Assembly: GCA_037039925.1 (NCBI GenBank)
Contig: JAXRKP010001148.1
Coordinates: 22,501 to 86,500, forward strand
Origin: Doris montereyensis
Lineage: Eukaryota; Mollusca; Gastropoda; Nudibranchia; Dorididae
Reading direction: 5' to 3'
Length of the DNA: 64,000 nt
In this document: piece by piece, positions 1-12,239 of the stretch
Numbering within the stretch: position 1 is the stretch's first letter
How the letters are laid out: the number at the start of each line of letters is the position of its first letter
Translations under genes and position numbers: made by a program
The notes under the pieces: model-generated
Told to the model about the DNA's origin: nothing
The model's input: the letters and a program-made list of their open reading frames with translations, nothing else
The model's database searches: none

Positions 1-1500
1 GTTATGACAATGATAGCAGTCTACACACTAATGTAGAGACAGTTATGACAATGATAGCAGTCTACACACACTAATGTAGAGACAGTTATGACAATGATAG
101 CAGTCTACTCACACTAATGTAGAGACAGTTATGACAATGATAGCAGTCTACACACACTAATGTAGAGACAGTTATGACAATGATAGCAGTCTACACACAC
201 TAATGTAGAGACAGTTATGACAATGATAGCAGTCTACTCACACTAATGTAGAGACAGTTATATCAATGATAGCAGTCTACTCACACTAATGTAGAGACAG
301 TTATAACAATGATAGCAGTCTACTCACACTAATGTAGAGACCTTTATGACAATGATAGCAGTCTACTCACACTAATGTAGAGACAGTTTGACAATGATAG
401 CAGTCTCATAATGTAGAGACAGTTATGTGACAATGATTCTGTCTACTCACACTAATGTAGAGACAGTTATAACAATGATAGCAGTCTCACACTAATGTAG
501 AGACAGTTATGACAATGATAGCAGTCTATCACCTAATGTAGAGACAGTTATAATCAATGATAGCAGTCTTCCACTAATGTAGAGACAGTTAGTAACAATG
601 ATAGCAGTCTACACACACTAATGTTGGACAGTTATATCAATGATAGCACACTCACTAATGTAGAGACAGTTATGTTTTCTCCACCTAATGTAGAGACAGT
701 TATGTGACAATGATAGCAGTCTACACACACTAATGTAGAGACAGTTATGTGACAAAGTAACTAATGTGACAGTTATGTGACCTTTCCTAATGTAGAGACA
801 GTTATGTGACAATGATAGCAGTCTGTTGTGGCAGTTATGTGACAATGATAGCAGTCTACACACTCAGACAGTTATAATGATAGCAGACTATCTAGACACT
901 AATGTAGAGACAGTTATGTGACAATGATAGCAGTCTACACACACTAGTTGCAGTTATGTGACAATGATAGCAGTCTAACATAATGCAGACAGTTATGTGA
1001 CAATGATAGCAGTCTACACACACTAATGATATCAGTTATATAACAATGATAGCAGTCTACTCACACTAATGTAGAGACAGTTATGACAATGATAGCAGTC
1101 TAGACACACTAATGTAGAGACAGTTATTCAATGATAGCAGTCTGATGAAGATTCGATCACTAATGTAGACAGTTATTGTAGCAGTCTACTCACACTAATG
1201 TTTCTGTTGAGTCTAACACTAATTCGAAGTTATATCAGTCTACTTTGTTTGGACAGTTATATCAATGATAGCAGTCTACTCACACTAATGTCGAGACAGT
1301 TACTATTCGAACTCACACTAATGTAGAGACATTTTTATCAATGATATCAGTCTACTCACACTAATGTTAGAGACAGTTATATCAATGATAGCAGTTCACA
1401 CTAACGATTCGAACAGCTTTAAAGACAGTTATATCAATGATAGCAGTCTACTCACACTAATGTAGAGACAGTTATAACAATTCAGTCTACTCCACTAATG
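1..1500. repeat. 43-bp satellite array
   Basis: About 35 tandem copies of a 43-bp unit (41-43 bp) containing GTTATGACAATGATAGCAGT, CTACACACAC and TAATGTAGAGACA. Units are very regular to about 360. After that many are shortened, and from about 1140 fragments of the next satellite (GATTCGA, TTTGTTTGG) appear inside units. The array starts before the window. The short reading frame at 618-863 is made only of this repeat and is not a gene. Confidence 0.95.
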
Positions 1501-2975
1501 TAGCTTATATCAATTGGAGTCTACTACAAACTAATATAAGACAGTTACAAACTAACAATTCAGTTATATCAGCTTTGTAAGGACATAAGGTAATTTCTGT
1601 TGACTAATGATTACAAACAACGTTGTACTCACACTAAGTTCTGTTGACTAACCATTCGTGAGACAACCGTTGTTTGGCTGCCTAGTTTAAAAATGTTGAC
1701 TAACGATTCAAAATAACGTTGTTTCAGCACCCATTCTTTGGAGTTTGCCTGTTGACTCGCTGTTGCTAACGATTCGAACAACGTTGTTTTCATTTTCTTC
1801 TTGAGAACGATTCGAACAACGTTGTTTGGAGTTTCATAGTTGAAACCAACCATCTACGGTTTGTTGACTAACGATTCGAATTTCATTCATTCGTTTTTGT
1901 TTGATTCGAAAGCATGTTTGGCTTTTGTTGACTAACGATTCGATCAACCTATAGCTTACTCATTCACCCCTGAGTCAAGTTTCTGTTGACTAACGATTCG
2001 AACAACGTTGTTTGAAAACAGTAGTTTCTGTTGACTAAGCCGATTCAGATATCGGAGGAGAGTAACGTTGTTTGGAGTTTCTGTTGACTAACGATTCGAA
2101 CAGCTTTGTTTGGAGTTTCTGTTGACTAACGATTCGAATAACTTTGTTTGGAGTTTCTGTTGACTAACGATTCGAACAACGTTGTTTGGAGTTTCTGTTG
2201 ACTAACGATTCGATCAGCGTTGTTTGGAGTTTCTGTTGACTAACGATTCGATCAGCTTTGTTTGTTCTGTTAACTAAGTTTTCTGTTGACTAATGATTCG
2301 AACAGCGTTGTTTGGAGTTTCTGTTGACTAATGATTCGAACAACGTTGTTTGGAGTTTCTGTTGACTAATGATTCGAACAACGTTGTTTGGAGTTTCTGT
2401 TGACTAATGATTCGATCAACGTTGTTTGGAGTTTCTGTTGACTCAGCGTTGTTTGGAGTTTCTGTTGACTAATGATTCGAATAACGTTGTTTGGAGTTTC
2501 TGTTGACTAACGATTCGAACAACGTTGTTTGGTTTCTGTTGATAATGATTCGAACAACGTTGTTTGGTTTTTCTGTTGACTAATGATTCGAGGAAACGTT
2601 GTTTTGGAGTTTCTGTTGACTAATGATTCGATCAACGTTATTTTGGAGTTTCTATTGACTAACGATTCGACCAGCGTTGTTTTGGAGTTTCTGTTGACTA
2701 GCGATTCGACCAGTGTTGTTTTGGAGTTTCTGTTGACTAACGATTCGACCAGTGTTGTTTTGGAGTTTCTGTTGACTAGCGATTCGACCAACGTTGTTTT
2801 GGAGTTTCTGTTGACTAGCGATTCAACCAGCGTTGTTTTTGGAGTTTCTGTTGACTAGCGATTCGACCAGTGTTGTTTTGGAGTTTCTGTTGACTAGCGA
2901 TTCGACCAGTGTTGTTTTGGAGTTTCTGTTGACTAGCGATTCGACCAGTGTTGTTTTGGAGTTTTTGTTGGCTAA
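1500..2975. repeat. 38/39-bp satellite array
   Basis: Tandem units built from TTTCTGTTGACTAACGATTC, GAACAACGTTG and TTTGGAG. The period is 38 bp up to about 2580. From there an extra T (GTTGTTTTGGAG) makes it 39 bp, so both strands read open as a 13-residue repeat (plus strand LEFLLTSDSTSVV; minus strand ESLVNRNSKTTLV). The left border with the 43-bp satellite is a mosaic. The right border, at about 2975, runs into the reverse-transcriptase remnant. The 91- and 94-residue frames here are repeat products. Confidence 0.95.
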
Positions 2976-3002
2976 ACGCCTACAACTTAAACAGCTGTCT
3001 TC

Positions 3003-3648
3003 ACGGAAAATCCAAACCTAGTGAATTGCAATAGTCGATCTTTGAGAAAATCAAAGATAGGATTATAAGCTTGTTGCACGCTTCTATCGTAATGAAACTG
3101 ATGGTCTAGGATGATTATGATACACGTTCTAATGTAACAGTCCATTGATAAATTACTGTCGAGGATAACGCCGATATTTTTTACATTGTTCGCTAGTGGA
3201 ATATTAGTATCGTCAATGCGCAGAGACAAGTCTTAACTGCGATCCTTATTGACCGAGTTGCCAATGAACAGAGTCTCTGTCTTATCCCCATTTAGTTTTA
3301 ATTTGTTTGCAGACATCCAATTCTGAGTATTTGAAATGCAGCGTTGATGAAGATCCCCTTTCGATGTCCTATCTGATTGTGGACACATGCTGTAGATTTG
3401 AGTGTCGTCCACGCATATGTGGTACGCAAACGATTGTTCTTCCATTATTCTTGCTACTGGGGAGGTATACAGAACGAATAGCACTGGGCATAACACAGAG
3501 CCTTGGGATACACCACAAAGATTGTTACGTTTGTGGATGCTGACCCAAAGATTGAAACTACTTGGATTTTTTCCGATAGATACGACAAGAACCAATCGAG
3601 AGCGGCACCGGAGATATCGAAAGTAGTCTTGACGTTTCGAATTGGCAA
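3003..3648 (-). pseudogene. Reverse transcriptase remnant of a CR1/Jockey-type non-LTR retrotransposon
   Basis: A decayed reverse-transcriptase domain read across several frames. From the upstream side: ISGAALDWFLSYLSEKIQ (palm entry, 3454-3648), then GVSQGSVLCPVLFVLYTSPV, then CVDDTQIYSM in place of the usual YADDTQ catalytic box, then WMSANKLKLNGDKTETLFIG, then NIPLANNVKNIGVILDSNLS, and after another frame change FSKIDYCNSLGLDF at 3008-3049, followed by a stop. Both catalytic aspartates of the DD box remain, but Y-A is replaced by C-V and the glycine after GSVL is lost. The endonuclease and N-terminal half are absent. Its 3' side merges directly with the 39-bp satellite. Family assignment rests on these motifs and is confident; the clade is not. 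Confidence 0.85.
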
Positions 3649-3683
3649 TTGCTCTTAAAGTCAGTGTTACAAATTCACTAAAG

Positions 3684-3739
3684 CGGTACTATAACATCGG
3701 TACTGTAACATCGGTACTATAACATCGGTACTATAACAT
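3684..3739. repeat. 14-bp tandem repeat, four copies
   Basis: Four near-perfect copies of CGGTACTATAACAT (one has CTG for CTA). It lies just upstream of the reverse-transcriptase remnant. Confidence 0.9.
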
Positions 3740-3741
3740 CA

Positions 3742-4802
3742 GCCGAGCCTCAAAAAGAAATAATATATGAGATTTAGACCCAAGAACTTGAAAAAAACAC
3801 ACCAAAGTTGGAAAATCAATGAGAACACATAACACGCATTGCCACTTAGGCGAACTACACAACATAAAACATTCAAAAGCATTATAGAAATTAATGTTTG
3901 AAAATGAAAAAAATGACCGGAAATGGAAATAGAACATTTATTATAAGACAACCTATTTTGATTTGAATTGTAAAAATTGCTGTAAACCAAAAAAAAAATC
4001 TCCTCAAATTTTTAATAGGTCGTTGGAATATATGGAATTTTGAGATTACTACCTCGATAACTAAAACAAATTCAACCTTGAACAATCGGATAGACACAAT
4101 TATTTTTCAAGCGATTAATATTTTCATTCACGAAAGATGCTGCATCTACCTTCCATTTGCCGCAATGTCATTTGGCAATCTGATAGTGAAGTCTAGCGAT
4201 ACTCTGGCAACCAGGTTTCAGTAAGCTCCGCGTATTTTATTATTTTTCAACTACTCTTTAGTTTGGGGAACAGGAACAGGAACAGGATTACGAAAGACTC
4301 GATTCGTGGGACATCCCCATCAGAGAGAAAAAGGGTTAAGATCAGAACTTTGGGACGGTCATTCAAGTGTTGTTTTTGAAAGATTAATTGTCGGCCTGGG
4401 AATTTGTTTTGTGAGGTCGATTCTAGTCCATCACATGTCCATCACACGTCCATCACACATTTAGATTGAATACGATAATCTCGTAACAAAACGTAACCAA
4501 TAAGTGACGTAAGTTCTATGTAACTTTGGGCGTCTCCACTCCCTTCTGTGTGAGCGCAAAAAAAATGAATTTAGACGAAATACAGTCATTTTCTTAGAAC
4601 TGATGGTGTGAGGTCAATATCGAATCTAGGCATCATTTTTTTGGTCTTATGAAACGCCTTTGAATGAATTTTATTTGACAGAAAGATTCATGTCAACAGT
4701 GGCACATTATCGCACCTTGCGACAGTTACTTTTTCTTTTAGGACACCCTGTATACTCCTTGGAATAGTAAGTTATGATTTGGTCTAATCATACTTTAATC
4801 TT
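3742..4802. other. AT-rich spacer, no gene seen
   Basis: Mostly A/T-rich unique sequence. The short minus-strand frames here are hydrophobic, low-complexity translations without a recognisable domain. GGACACCCTGTATA at about 4741 resembles the end of a DNA transposon but has no visible partner. Confidence 0.6.
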
Positions 4803-7450
4803 TTCAGGAGTAGATGTAAAGATAGAGCAGGAGTAGGCATCCTAATACATACAAGACATGAAAAGCTACTAGAAAGTTGGAAATTTATTAACTCGAGGTT
4901 ATTAGAGATAAACGTTAAACCAAAAGAAAGAGAAAATAAACCGTTAATAGCTTATGGACATAATAAAGATGTCACTAAAGAAGAAAAATATATCTTTGAA
5001 AACAATTTACATCTAGCTGCAGAGAATTAAAACCCAAACAGGAACTAACGGGTTTTATGAGATTTAAAGACTAGAGTAGGCAACAATGCAGAAACACCAG
5101 GTGGAGTCATAGGTAAAGAAAGGAGAGACAATACCTTCTCCAAATCGATAGAGACGTATAAACTTCAGCGTAAAGAACAACAAGAAAAAACCGACACCTT
5201 TTTTCCACATAAAAATATTCACAAATATATAAGAGTAAATAGAGACAAAAATGAAAAGTCAATCATAGACTACATAATAGTTAGCAGCTCCCTTTTTTTT
5301 TACAGTACAATGGATGCAAGAGCAAACAGAGGAGATGGAATATTTAGTGACCATCACCTAGTGATTGTCAAAATGAAATTATTGACTGAGGAAAACAAAC
5401 AGAAAAGGAAAGAGAAGAAAGCTACTAAACTCAAAATAGAAGAACTAAATAAACCAATAGTAAAACAGATATATCAATCTAGGATAAAAAAGATGTATCA
5501 GTGAAAGGCAGATGGATCTGGTGATAGCACAATAGAAGAAAAAGTGGCAACTGTATAAGGAAACACTCCTCAGTTGTACTGAAGAGGTCTGTGGAAGGAA
5601 ACAAATTAAAGGAGATAGGAAAAGAACGATATGGCGGAACGAGAATGTTAAAACTAAGATCAATGAATAGGAGGAAGCGTGAAAGAAATACTTGCAAACG
5701 AAAAGGCCAGAAGGAAAATTGCGTGAATAAAGAACTCATAAGAGGAAGTGTGGAAAGCAAAACAGGAACAATGGGAAGAGTTATAACAAAAACTTGGAAA
5801 CCCAAAGTTGTTCTGGGGAGCAATAAAGAGCACGAGAAAGACCAACGCATGCCCAAAATACGACACATTAAGTATTTTCAGCAATTGCATAATCCCTCCA
5901 AAACACATGAAACAAGGAGTAAATATCAATTAGTAAGAATGACAAATGATCCAGATGAGATGACTGAAGATGTAGATATTTCAATGGGAAGTTAAAGCAG
6001 GAAAGGCCCCAGAAGCAGATCAAATTTATCCGGAAATAATTAAAAACCATGGAAGAAAGGCAGACAAACCACTGTATGCAGTACGTCAACAAGCAAAGAA
6101 ATAAAAATAGGTGCCAGATGACTGGAAAAAGGTAAATAAGGATCAATACATTATAGAGATATATCACCACTAAGCATACCAGGAAAATTGTATGCCATGA
6201 AATTAGAGATGAGATAGAGGAAAAGAGTAGAAGATTACATTGAAAAGCATCAGAGCGGATTCAGACCAGGGAGAAGTGTACAGGACCGCATACTTACAAT
6301 TAGACAAATAATAGAAAAATTCCTTCAAAGAAACGTTGACTCATACCTCAGCTTTCTTGACTTAAAAAACGCATTTGACACTATAGGTTGTGATGAACTA
6401 TGTCATTCTTTAAAAGAACAGAATGTAGAGCAAACTTTGATAGAAGCCATTAAAAGTTTTTACAATAAACCAACATGTGCACTGAGCAGCTGGAAATGTA
6501 TCTAAAGAATTTGATGTAGATATAGGAGTTAGACAGGGCTGTACTCTGAGCCTATCGTTAAAAAAAATCACTATTTATGCAAAGACATCATCAAAAATGA
6601 AGAAATCGAATGTAGCTTTGTGGAAACTCAAACCAGTAAATCTATCAATACTTTCATTTGCTGATGGTTTAGCATTATTTGGAAAATCGAAAGTGACCTT
6701 AAATATCACATCAACATGCTGAACAGTGAACTAAATAAAAATGGAACGAAAGAAAATGAAAAAAACAAACACTATGCTACTAACTAGGGAAGCTAAAACA
6801 CAATATCTTTAACGGGACAGAGAGAAATTATAACAAGTTCAAAACTACAATTGCCTAGGTGCCATGATCTAAGAGAGAAGAAACCAGCCACAGAATCCAA
6901 AAGGCAATGACAATATATAACCATCTAGGAAAGGCGTGTATATGTAAACAAGAATTGTCAACAAAAACCAAAATGGCAGTTTACAACACAATCCTACTCT
7001 CCTCTATGGCAGTAAAAACTTGACCTTATATAGTAGGGAATACAGTAAAGTACAAGCAGCTGAAATGAAAGACACATGTATCTAAGAAAGAGTACTAAGG
7101 AAAACTAAAAAAGACAAAATCAGAAAGACAGCAATAAGAAATCAAACCAAAGCATATAGTATAAAAACTAAGATAGAAATAAATCAACTCAGATGGTTTG
7201 GCCATGTCAACAGAATGAATGACAATAGAATACCTAAATCAGTATACAATGCTAAAACCCAAGGTAAAAGACCAAGGTATGGCTCGTAGAAAGTGGGATG
7301 AAGATATAAAGGCACTAAAACACACAAAAATAATCTCCACAGAAGGAAACAGGAAATGTTAGGACAGGATAGTCTGGAGTAATATAAGTTCAGGCATCTA
7401 AACCCATACACCTGACGGTAGAATTGGAACTGATCAAGAAAGAAAGAAAT
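4803..7450 (+). pseudogene. Decayed non-LTR retrotransposon (endonuclease plus reverse transcriptase)
   Basis: Reading across frames gives a nearly full ORF2. The apurinic-type endonuclease is recognised from GRAGVGILIHTRHEKLL (about 4825), a DFNARVG-like stretch reading LKTRVGN (about 5067), NEKSIIDYIIVSS (about 5255), and ARANRGDGIFSDHHLVIVK (5316-5372), which holds the SDH catalytic motif. The reverse transcriptase follows: RVEDYIEKHQSGFRPGRSVQ (about 6226), SFLDLKNAFDTI (about 6352), DIGVRQGCTLS (about 6519) and SFADGLALFGKS (about 6655). In the last box the second catalytic aspartate of FADD is replaced by G. The C-terminal signature INQLRWFGHVNRMNDNRIPK lies at about 7180-7240. It has many stops and frameshifts and is inactive. 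It ends in a GATCAAGAAAGAAAG-type tail. The motif order resembles elements often annotated as craniofacial-development-protein-2-like. Confidence 0.88.
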
Positions 7451-7824
7451 ATTTGGTCCTACATTGTCTATTCATTTTCCTTTTTTTTTCGTTTCGGTGA
7501 TGGCCCAAATATCTACTTTGAATTTTTACAATTCTTCAGCTAAATCTAATCTTTTTCATGTTAAGGTCTAACATTAAATGTTTAAAAAATCCCAGTCCGT
7601 GTCTGTTTCCATGGTCGTTTTATGAAGGTCAATCCTGTTATCATATATTTGTTTCTCTGAACGGTTGGTGAAGGGTCAGCAGGTGATTAGCCCCTGTACC
7701 CTAGGTACGTGATGGGGCTGTACCTTTGAGGCCCCTACCAGGCCTTGGTTATAATTTTCTGTTGGGGTGAACTCCCTTAGCCTTTGGTCAGTCAAGACCC
7801 GCAGCACAGCAGCAGGAGACTCAT
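7451..7824. other. Spacer, no gene seen
   Basis: Unique sequence between the retrotransposon and the 68-bp satellite. The GC-richer stretch at about 7670-7800 looks unlike its surroundings and may be a repeat fragment, but I see no second copy in the window. Confidence 0.5.
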
Positions 7825-9610
7825 CTGTAATGTTGAGAGTGTGCAATCACGACAACACTAGTTTGAAACCTGGCTGACCCAGTGACACAATCTGCAGTGT
7901 TGAGAATGTGTAATCACGACACTAGTTTGAAACCCTGGCTGACCCAGTGACACAATCTGTAGTGTTGAGTGTGTAATCATGACACTAGTTTGTAATCACG
8001 ACAGTGACACAATCTGCTAGTTTGAAACCCTGGCTGACCCAGTGACACAATCTGTAGTGTTGAGAGTGTGTAATCACAACGACACTAGTTTAAAACCCTG
8101 GCTGACCCAGTGACACAATCTGTAGTGTTGGGAGTGTGTAATCACAACGACACTAGTTTAAAACCTAGCTGACCCAGTGACACAATCTGTTAAGTGTTGA
8201 GAGTGTATAATCACAGAGACACTGGTTAAAACACTAGATTGAAACTCTGGCTGACCTGTGACACAATCTGTAGTGTTGAGAGTGTGAAATCACGACGACA
8301 CTGGTTTAAAACTCTGGCTGCTAACAATCCAGTGTGTGAAATGACACAATCTGTGACACAATCTGTGTTGAGAGTGTGTAATCACAACGACACTGGTTTA
8401 AAACCTGGCTGATCCAGTGACACAACCAGTGTGTAATGACACTACTTTAAAATGACCCATTTGACACAACTGTAGTGTTGAGAGTGTGTAATCACGACAC
8501 TGGTTTAAAACTCTGGCTGACCCAGTGACACAATGTTAAGTGTTGAGAGTGTGTTTAAAACTCTAGCTAAGCCAGTGACACAATATGTGTTGCAATCACG
8601 ACCCAGGCAACTGATAGTTTAAAACTCTGGCTAACCCTGACACAATCCAGTGTATAATGACACAATCTGTAATGTTGAGAGTGTGTAATCACGACGACAC
8701 TAGACACTAGTTTTGAAACTCTGGCTGACCCAATGACACAATCTGTAGTGTTAGTGTGTAATCACGATAAACTGGTTTAAAACTCTGGCTGACCCAGTGA
8801 CACAATCTGTAATGTTGAGAGTGTGTAATCACGACACTAGATTGAAACTCTGGCTGACCCAGTGACACAATCTGTAATGTTGAGAGTGTGTAATCACGAC
8901 GACACTAGATTGAAACTCTGGCTGACCCAGTGACACAATCTGTAATGTTGAGAGTGTGTAATCACGACGACACTAGATTGAAAACTCTAGCTGACCCAGT
9001 GACACAATCTGTAGTGTTGAGAGTGTGTAATCACGACGACACTAGATTGAAACTCTGGCTGACCCAGTGACACAATCTGTAGTGTTGAGAGTGTGTAATC
9101 ACGACGACACTAGATTGAAACTCTGGCTGACCCAGTGACACAATCTGTAATGTTGAGAGTGTGTAATCACGACGCTAAGCCAGTGACACTAATCGAGTTT
9201 AAAACTCTGACCCAGTGACACAATCTGTAATGTTGAGAGTGTGTAATCGTTGAAACTCTGGCTGACCCGACAATCTGTGTTTTAAAACACTAGCCCAGTG
9301 ACACAATCTGTAATGTTGACTAGATTGTTTAAAACTCTGGCTGACCCAGTGACACAATCTGTAATGTTGAATAATCACGACACTACTTTAAAACTCTGGC
9401 TGACCCAGTGACACAATCTGTAATGTTGAGAGTGTGTAATCACGACGACACTGGTTTAAAACTCTGGCTGACCCAGTGACACAATCTGTAATGTTGAGTG
9501 TGTGACACTACTTTAAAACTCTGGCTGACAGTGACACAATCTGTAATGCTGAGAGTTTAAAACTGGTTTAAAACCCTGGCTGACCCAGTGACACAATCTG
9601 TAGTGTTGTG
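7825..9610. repeat. 68-bp satellite array
   Basis: About 26 copies of a 68-bp unit containing CTGACCCAGTGACACAATCT, GTAGTGTTGAGAGTGTGTAA and TCACGACGACACTAGATTG. Spacing is exactly 68 bp in the central units (for example 9061 to 9129). Units at about 8170-8650 and 9170-9560 are scrambled and shortened. Confidence 0.95.
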
Positions 9611-10189
9611 AGTTTGTAATCACAACGACACTGCTTGAAGACCCTGTTTGGTCAGTGACACAGGCAGAGAAAGAGACAGACAGACAGACGGACGTTAAAG
9701 TTGAAAGATGGTTAATAGATTCAATAAACATTAGAAAAACTACACAAAATGTGTAGCCGGTATAAAAGTAATACATGTATATTTGATAGACCTGCCTTGT
9801 GGAATGTCTTCACTGCTGTCAGTCGTGTTTTCTCTTTAAACAAATCAGTCAATACATGAATCCAATTATGTTTCCAAGTCCAATATATCTTAGCTAACGT
9901 GTCACTAGTGTCAGTGTCAGAATTACATTGGGTAGAGGTTAGAGCAGAGTGTGGCTACTTTATTTTTAACAGAATCCTTGTTTGTCTTGGTCCAGTGTTG
10001 TGCTTTTGGCAACTACATTGTAATGTGCATGCACGTCACTCTACACCCAAACAGGTAGATCTACTGCCGTGTTTTTCTTGAAGTAATCACGCTCTCAACA
10101 GGTCAACATGGCGGTGTGCTGACTGATGATCGATTAAGGATTGTATCACTTCGGTGTCCGAGGTCAAAGCGACATGACATCGCATTCTT
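9611..10189. other. Spacer, no gene seen
   Basis: Unique sequence with a short GACA run at 9673-9694. The frame at 9899-10081 has no recognisable domain. Confidence 0.5.
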
Positions 10190-10628
10190 CCCTTATTTAT
10201 GCTATTCTGGTACATACTGGCGCATCCTGTGCATTTCGGTGCATTCTGGTAAATTGTGGTACACGTTGGTACATTAGTGTGGTACACGTTGGTACATTGC
10301 ACATTTTGTTACATCCTAATGCATCCTGACCTGTGCATTTTGTTACATTCTGGTGCAACCCTGTGCATTCTGTTGATGCATTTTGTTACATTCTGGTGCA
10401 ACCCTGTGCATTTTGTTACATTCTGGTGCAACCTATGCATTTTGTTACATTCTGGTGCAACCCTGTGCATTTTGTTACATTCTGGTGCAACCTATGCATT
10501 TTGTTACATTCTGGTGCAACCCTGTGCATTTTGTTACATTCTGGTGCAACCCTGTGCATTTGTTACATTCTGGTGCAACCCTGTGCATTTTGTTACATTC
10601 TGGTGCAACCCTGTGCATTTTGTTACAT
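10190..10628. repeat. 30-bp satellite array
   Basis: Units of 29-30 bp made of CATTCTGGTGCAACC and CTGTGCATTTTGTTA. A divergent leading part at 10205-10320 uses GGTACACGTTGGTACATT. The period is a multiple of three, so three frames stay open and give 83-124 residue translations that are not genes. Confidence 0.95.
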
Positions 10629-10975
10629 AGATAGATAGACAAATAGAAAGATAGATACTAAGATAGAAACATAGATTTTTTGTTTCTTTGAAATTTACCC
10701 CGCCCATCATTGCAGTGATCTCAGAGTGAATTGAGAGGAGACGGCACGATCAAAGATAGTGAAAAAGGAGAGGAAAGAAGTAAGACCTACCAGCAGAACC
10801 ATAAGCCGCCCCAGACAGATAGATAGATAGTTAGACATATAGATAGACAGATAGATAGCATAGATGGATAGGTTAGTTGATAGGTAGATAGATAGATAGA
10901 TAAATAGATAAATAGAAAGAAAGATAGATAGAAAGATACATTGTAAATAGATGTATAGATAGACAAACATCTTTT
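10628..10975. repeat. GATA-type microsatellites
   Basis: Two imperfect (GATA)n tracts, 10628-10675 and 10816-10970, each just left of a family A copy. In the element's own orientation (minus) they lie at its 3' end, as expected for simple 3' tails. Confidence 0.8.
10683..10805 (-). mobile_element. Dispersed repeat family A, copy 1
   Basis: A short repeat of about 130 bp whose plus-strand landmarks are GAAATTTACCCYGTCCACCA, then YGCAGTGATCTCAGGGTGAA, then a GA-rich part with AGCAAGATGAAAGAT, then GAAGTAGGACCTACCAGYA. I give it minus because simple-sequence tails lie on the plus-strand left side and because that end matches the 3' end of the tRNA-derived family B. No protein is encoded. It is most likely a SINE. 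This copy spans all landmarks. Confidence 0.75.
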
Positions 10976-11027
10976 GGATGAAATTTTGAAAGTTGAGGTA
11001 AAGCGGCAACACTGAGTTTGTTTCAGT

Positions 11028-11160
11028 TTCATTGAAATTTACCCTGTCCACTAAAGGCAGTGATCTCAAATGGAATTATGGGGAAAGAGTAAAACTAAAA
11101 GTAAAATGAAAGACATGTGTAACTAGTGAAAAAAAAAAAGTAGGACTACCCTCTGTCAAC
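11028..11160 (-). mobile_element. Dispersed repeat family A, copy 2
   Basis: Full-length but diverged. The plus-strand left end GAAATTTACCCTGTCCACTA and the right part AGTAGGACTACCC are clear. Confidence 0.7.
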
Positions 11161-11344
11161 AGCCCTACAAAACAACAAAAGAAATTTTGCAAGTCATTTC
11201 ACATTTTGTCAGGTACAAAGAAATCTTTATATTTCCTCTTAGGAAAAAAACCCAAAACAAATAAATAAACATGTGGCAAATATTTCACATTTAAAATTTA
11301 AGGAAAATCTCTTCCTATTCATTCAAACACAGGGATTAAAAAAA

Positions 11345-11345
11345 C

Positions 11346-11378
<33 letters not shown>

Positions 11379-11600
11379 ATGCACTCTGTCCACCATATAC
11401 GGTGAATTAGAGGAAACAGCAAGATAAATATAGGTGAAGGGGCGAGAAACGTTTACTGGTTTCCCTAACATAACATTGTTTCAGTCCCCCATATGCGGTG
11501 ATCTTAAGAGTAAATTAAAGACACAGCAAGACGAAAGATAAGCAAAAGATGGAAAGGAAAGTAGGACCTACCAGAAACACCCATCAACCACTCACTGAAA
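11345..11600 (-). mobile_element. Dispersed repeat family A, copies 3 and 4
   Basis: Copy 3 begins after a perfect (GATT)n run at 11347-11376 and continues CTCTGTCCACCATATACGG. It is truncated near 11450. Copy 4 follows at about 11475 (CCCCCATATGCGGTGATCTT) and runs to AGTAGGACCTACCAGAAACA at about 11578. The (GATT)n run reads as an (AATC)n 3' tail on the minus strand. Confidence 0.7.
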
Positions 11601-11764
11601 CACAGGAACCAAAGCAATAGAGAAAAAACAAAACCTGAACAAGACAGGAAAAAAAAACCCCAACATAAGCCAAAAGAAGCCCTTAGTTATTGCACTTGTT
11701 TCTTTACAAGCACACGGATGGATCATTAGAACTCTGAAGGAGGAACCGAGGCCTGCGGCTAACT

Positions 11765-12235
11765 GATGATTTTGATTTGATTTTACACTTACACTTACCC
11801 ATCCACAACAAAGGTGATCTCTGAGTTTTTGGCGGGATTGTTAGAAATGTGCCCAGACCTGCCCTGTAAACATCCAAGAGGATCTTAAGCATGCACTGGT
11901 TGGTTGATTGACTGAAATTTACTCCGCCCACCATATGCAGTGATGTTAGGGTGACTTACATAAAAAGAAACAGCAAGGTGAAAGAAAGAGACACGAAACA
12001 GTGAAAGCAAAGAAAGACCTACCACTACCACCAGTAGTGCCCGCCAAAGGTCCATAACGTGCACAATGTTGTGTTCTGCACACAGGACCTCCTTTTTGTG
12101 TCCAATTCTGTTGGGGCAAAGACGATCAATCGAGCCTACCTGAAAGGGGGGTACCCGAAAACCATGGGAACATTTTTCAAACCTGTCGAACCCACAACTC
12201 TGAGTAGAGAGCTTGCCTCTGGACAATCCCCTCTC
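11765..12235 (-). mobile_element. tRNA-derived SINE family B, copy 1, split by a family A insertion
   Basis: Plus-strand landmarks are TTTGATTTGATTTTACAC, GGTGATCTC, TGCCCTGTAAACA and GGATCTT-AA-ATGCAC (11765-11899), then after an interruption AACGTGCACAATGTTGTG, CACACAGGACCTCCTTTTTG and the tRNA-like end TCGAACCCACAACTCTGAGT up to GCTTGCCTCTGGAC (12048-12235). The words on both sides of the insert (AAGCATGCAC and AACGTGCAC) look like a diverged target-site duplication. The SINE head is at the right, so the element is on the minus strand. Confidence 0.75.
11900..12047 (-). mobile_element. Dispersed repeat family A, copy 5, nested in family B
   Basis: Starts with a GGTTGGTTGATTGACT tail, then GAAATTTACTCCGCCCACCA and TATGCAGTGATGTTAGGGTG, and ends after AAGACCTACCACTACCACCA. 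It sits inside the family B SINE, so it is the younger insertion. Confidence 0.75.
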
Positions 12236-12239
12236 CCCG

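Noticed and set aside
1..1500. CRISPR-like array
   Set aside because: The unit is continuous and conserved over its whole length, with no unique spacers, and the DNA is animal. The same applies to all other arrays.
4741..4754. GGACACCCTGTATA as a transposon terminal repeat
   Set aside because: A single end without a matching partner or transposase nearby; it could be chance.
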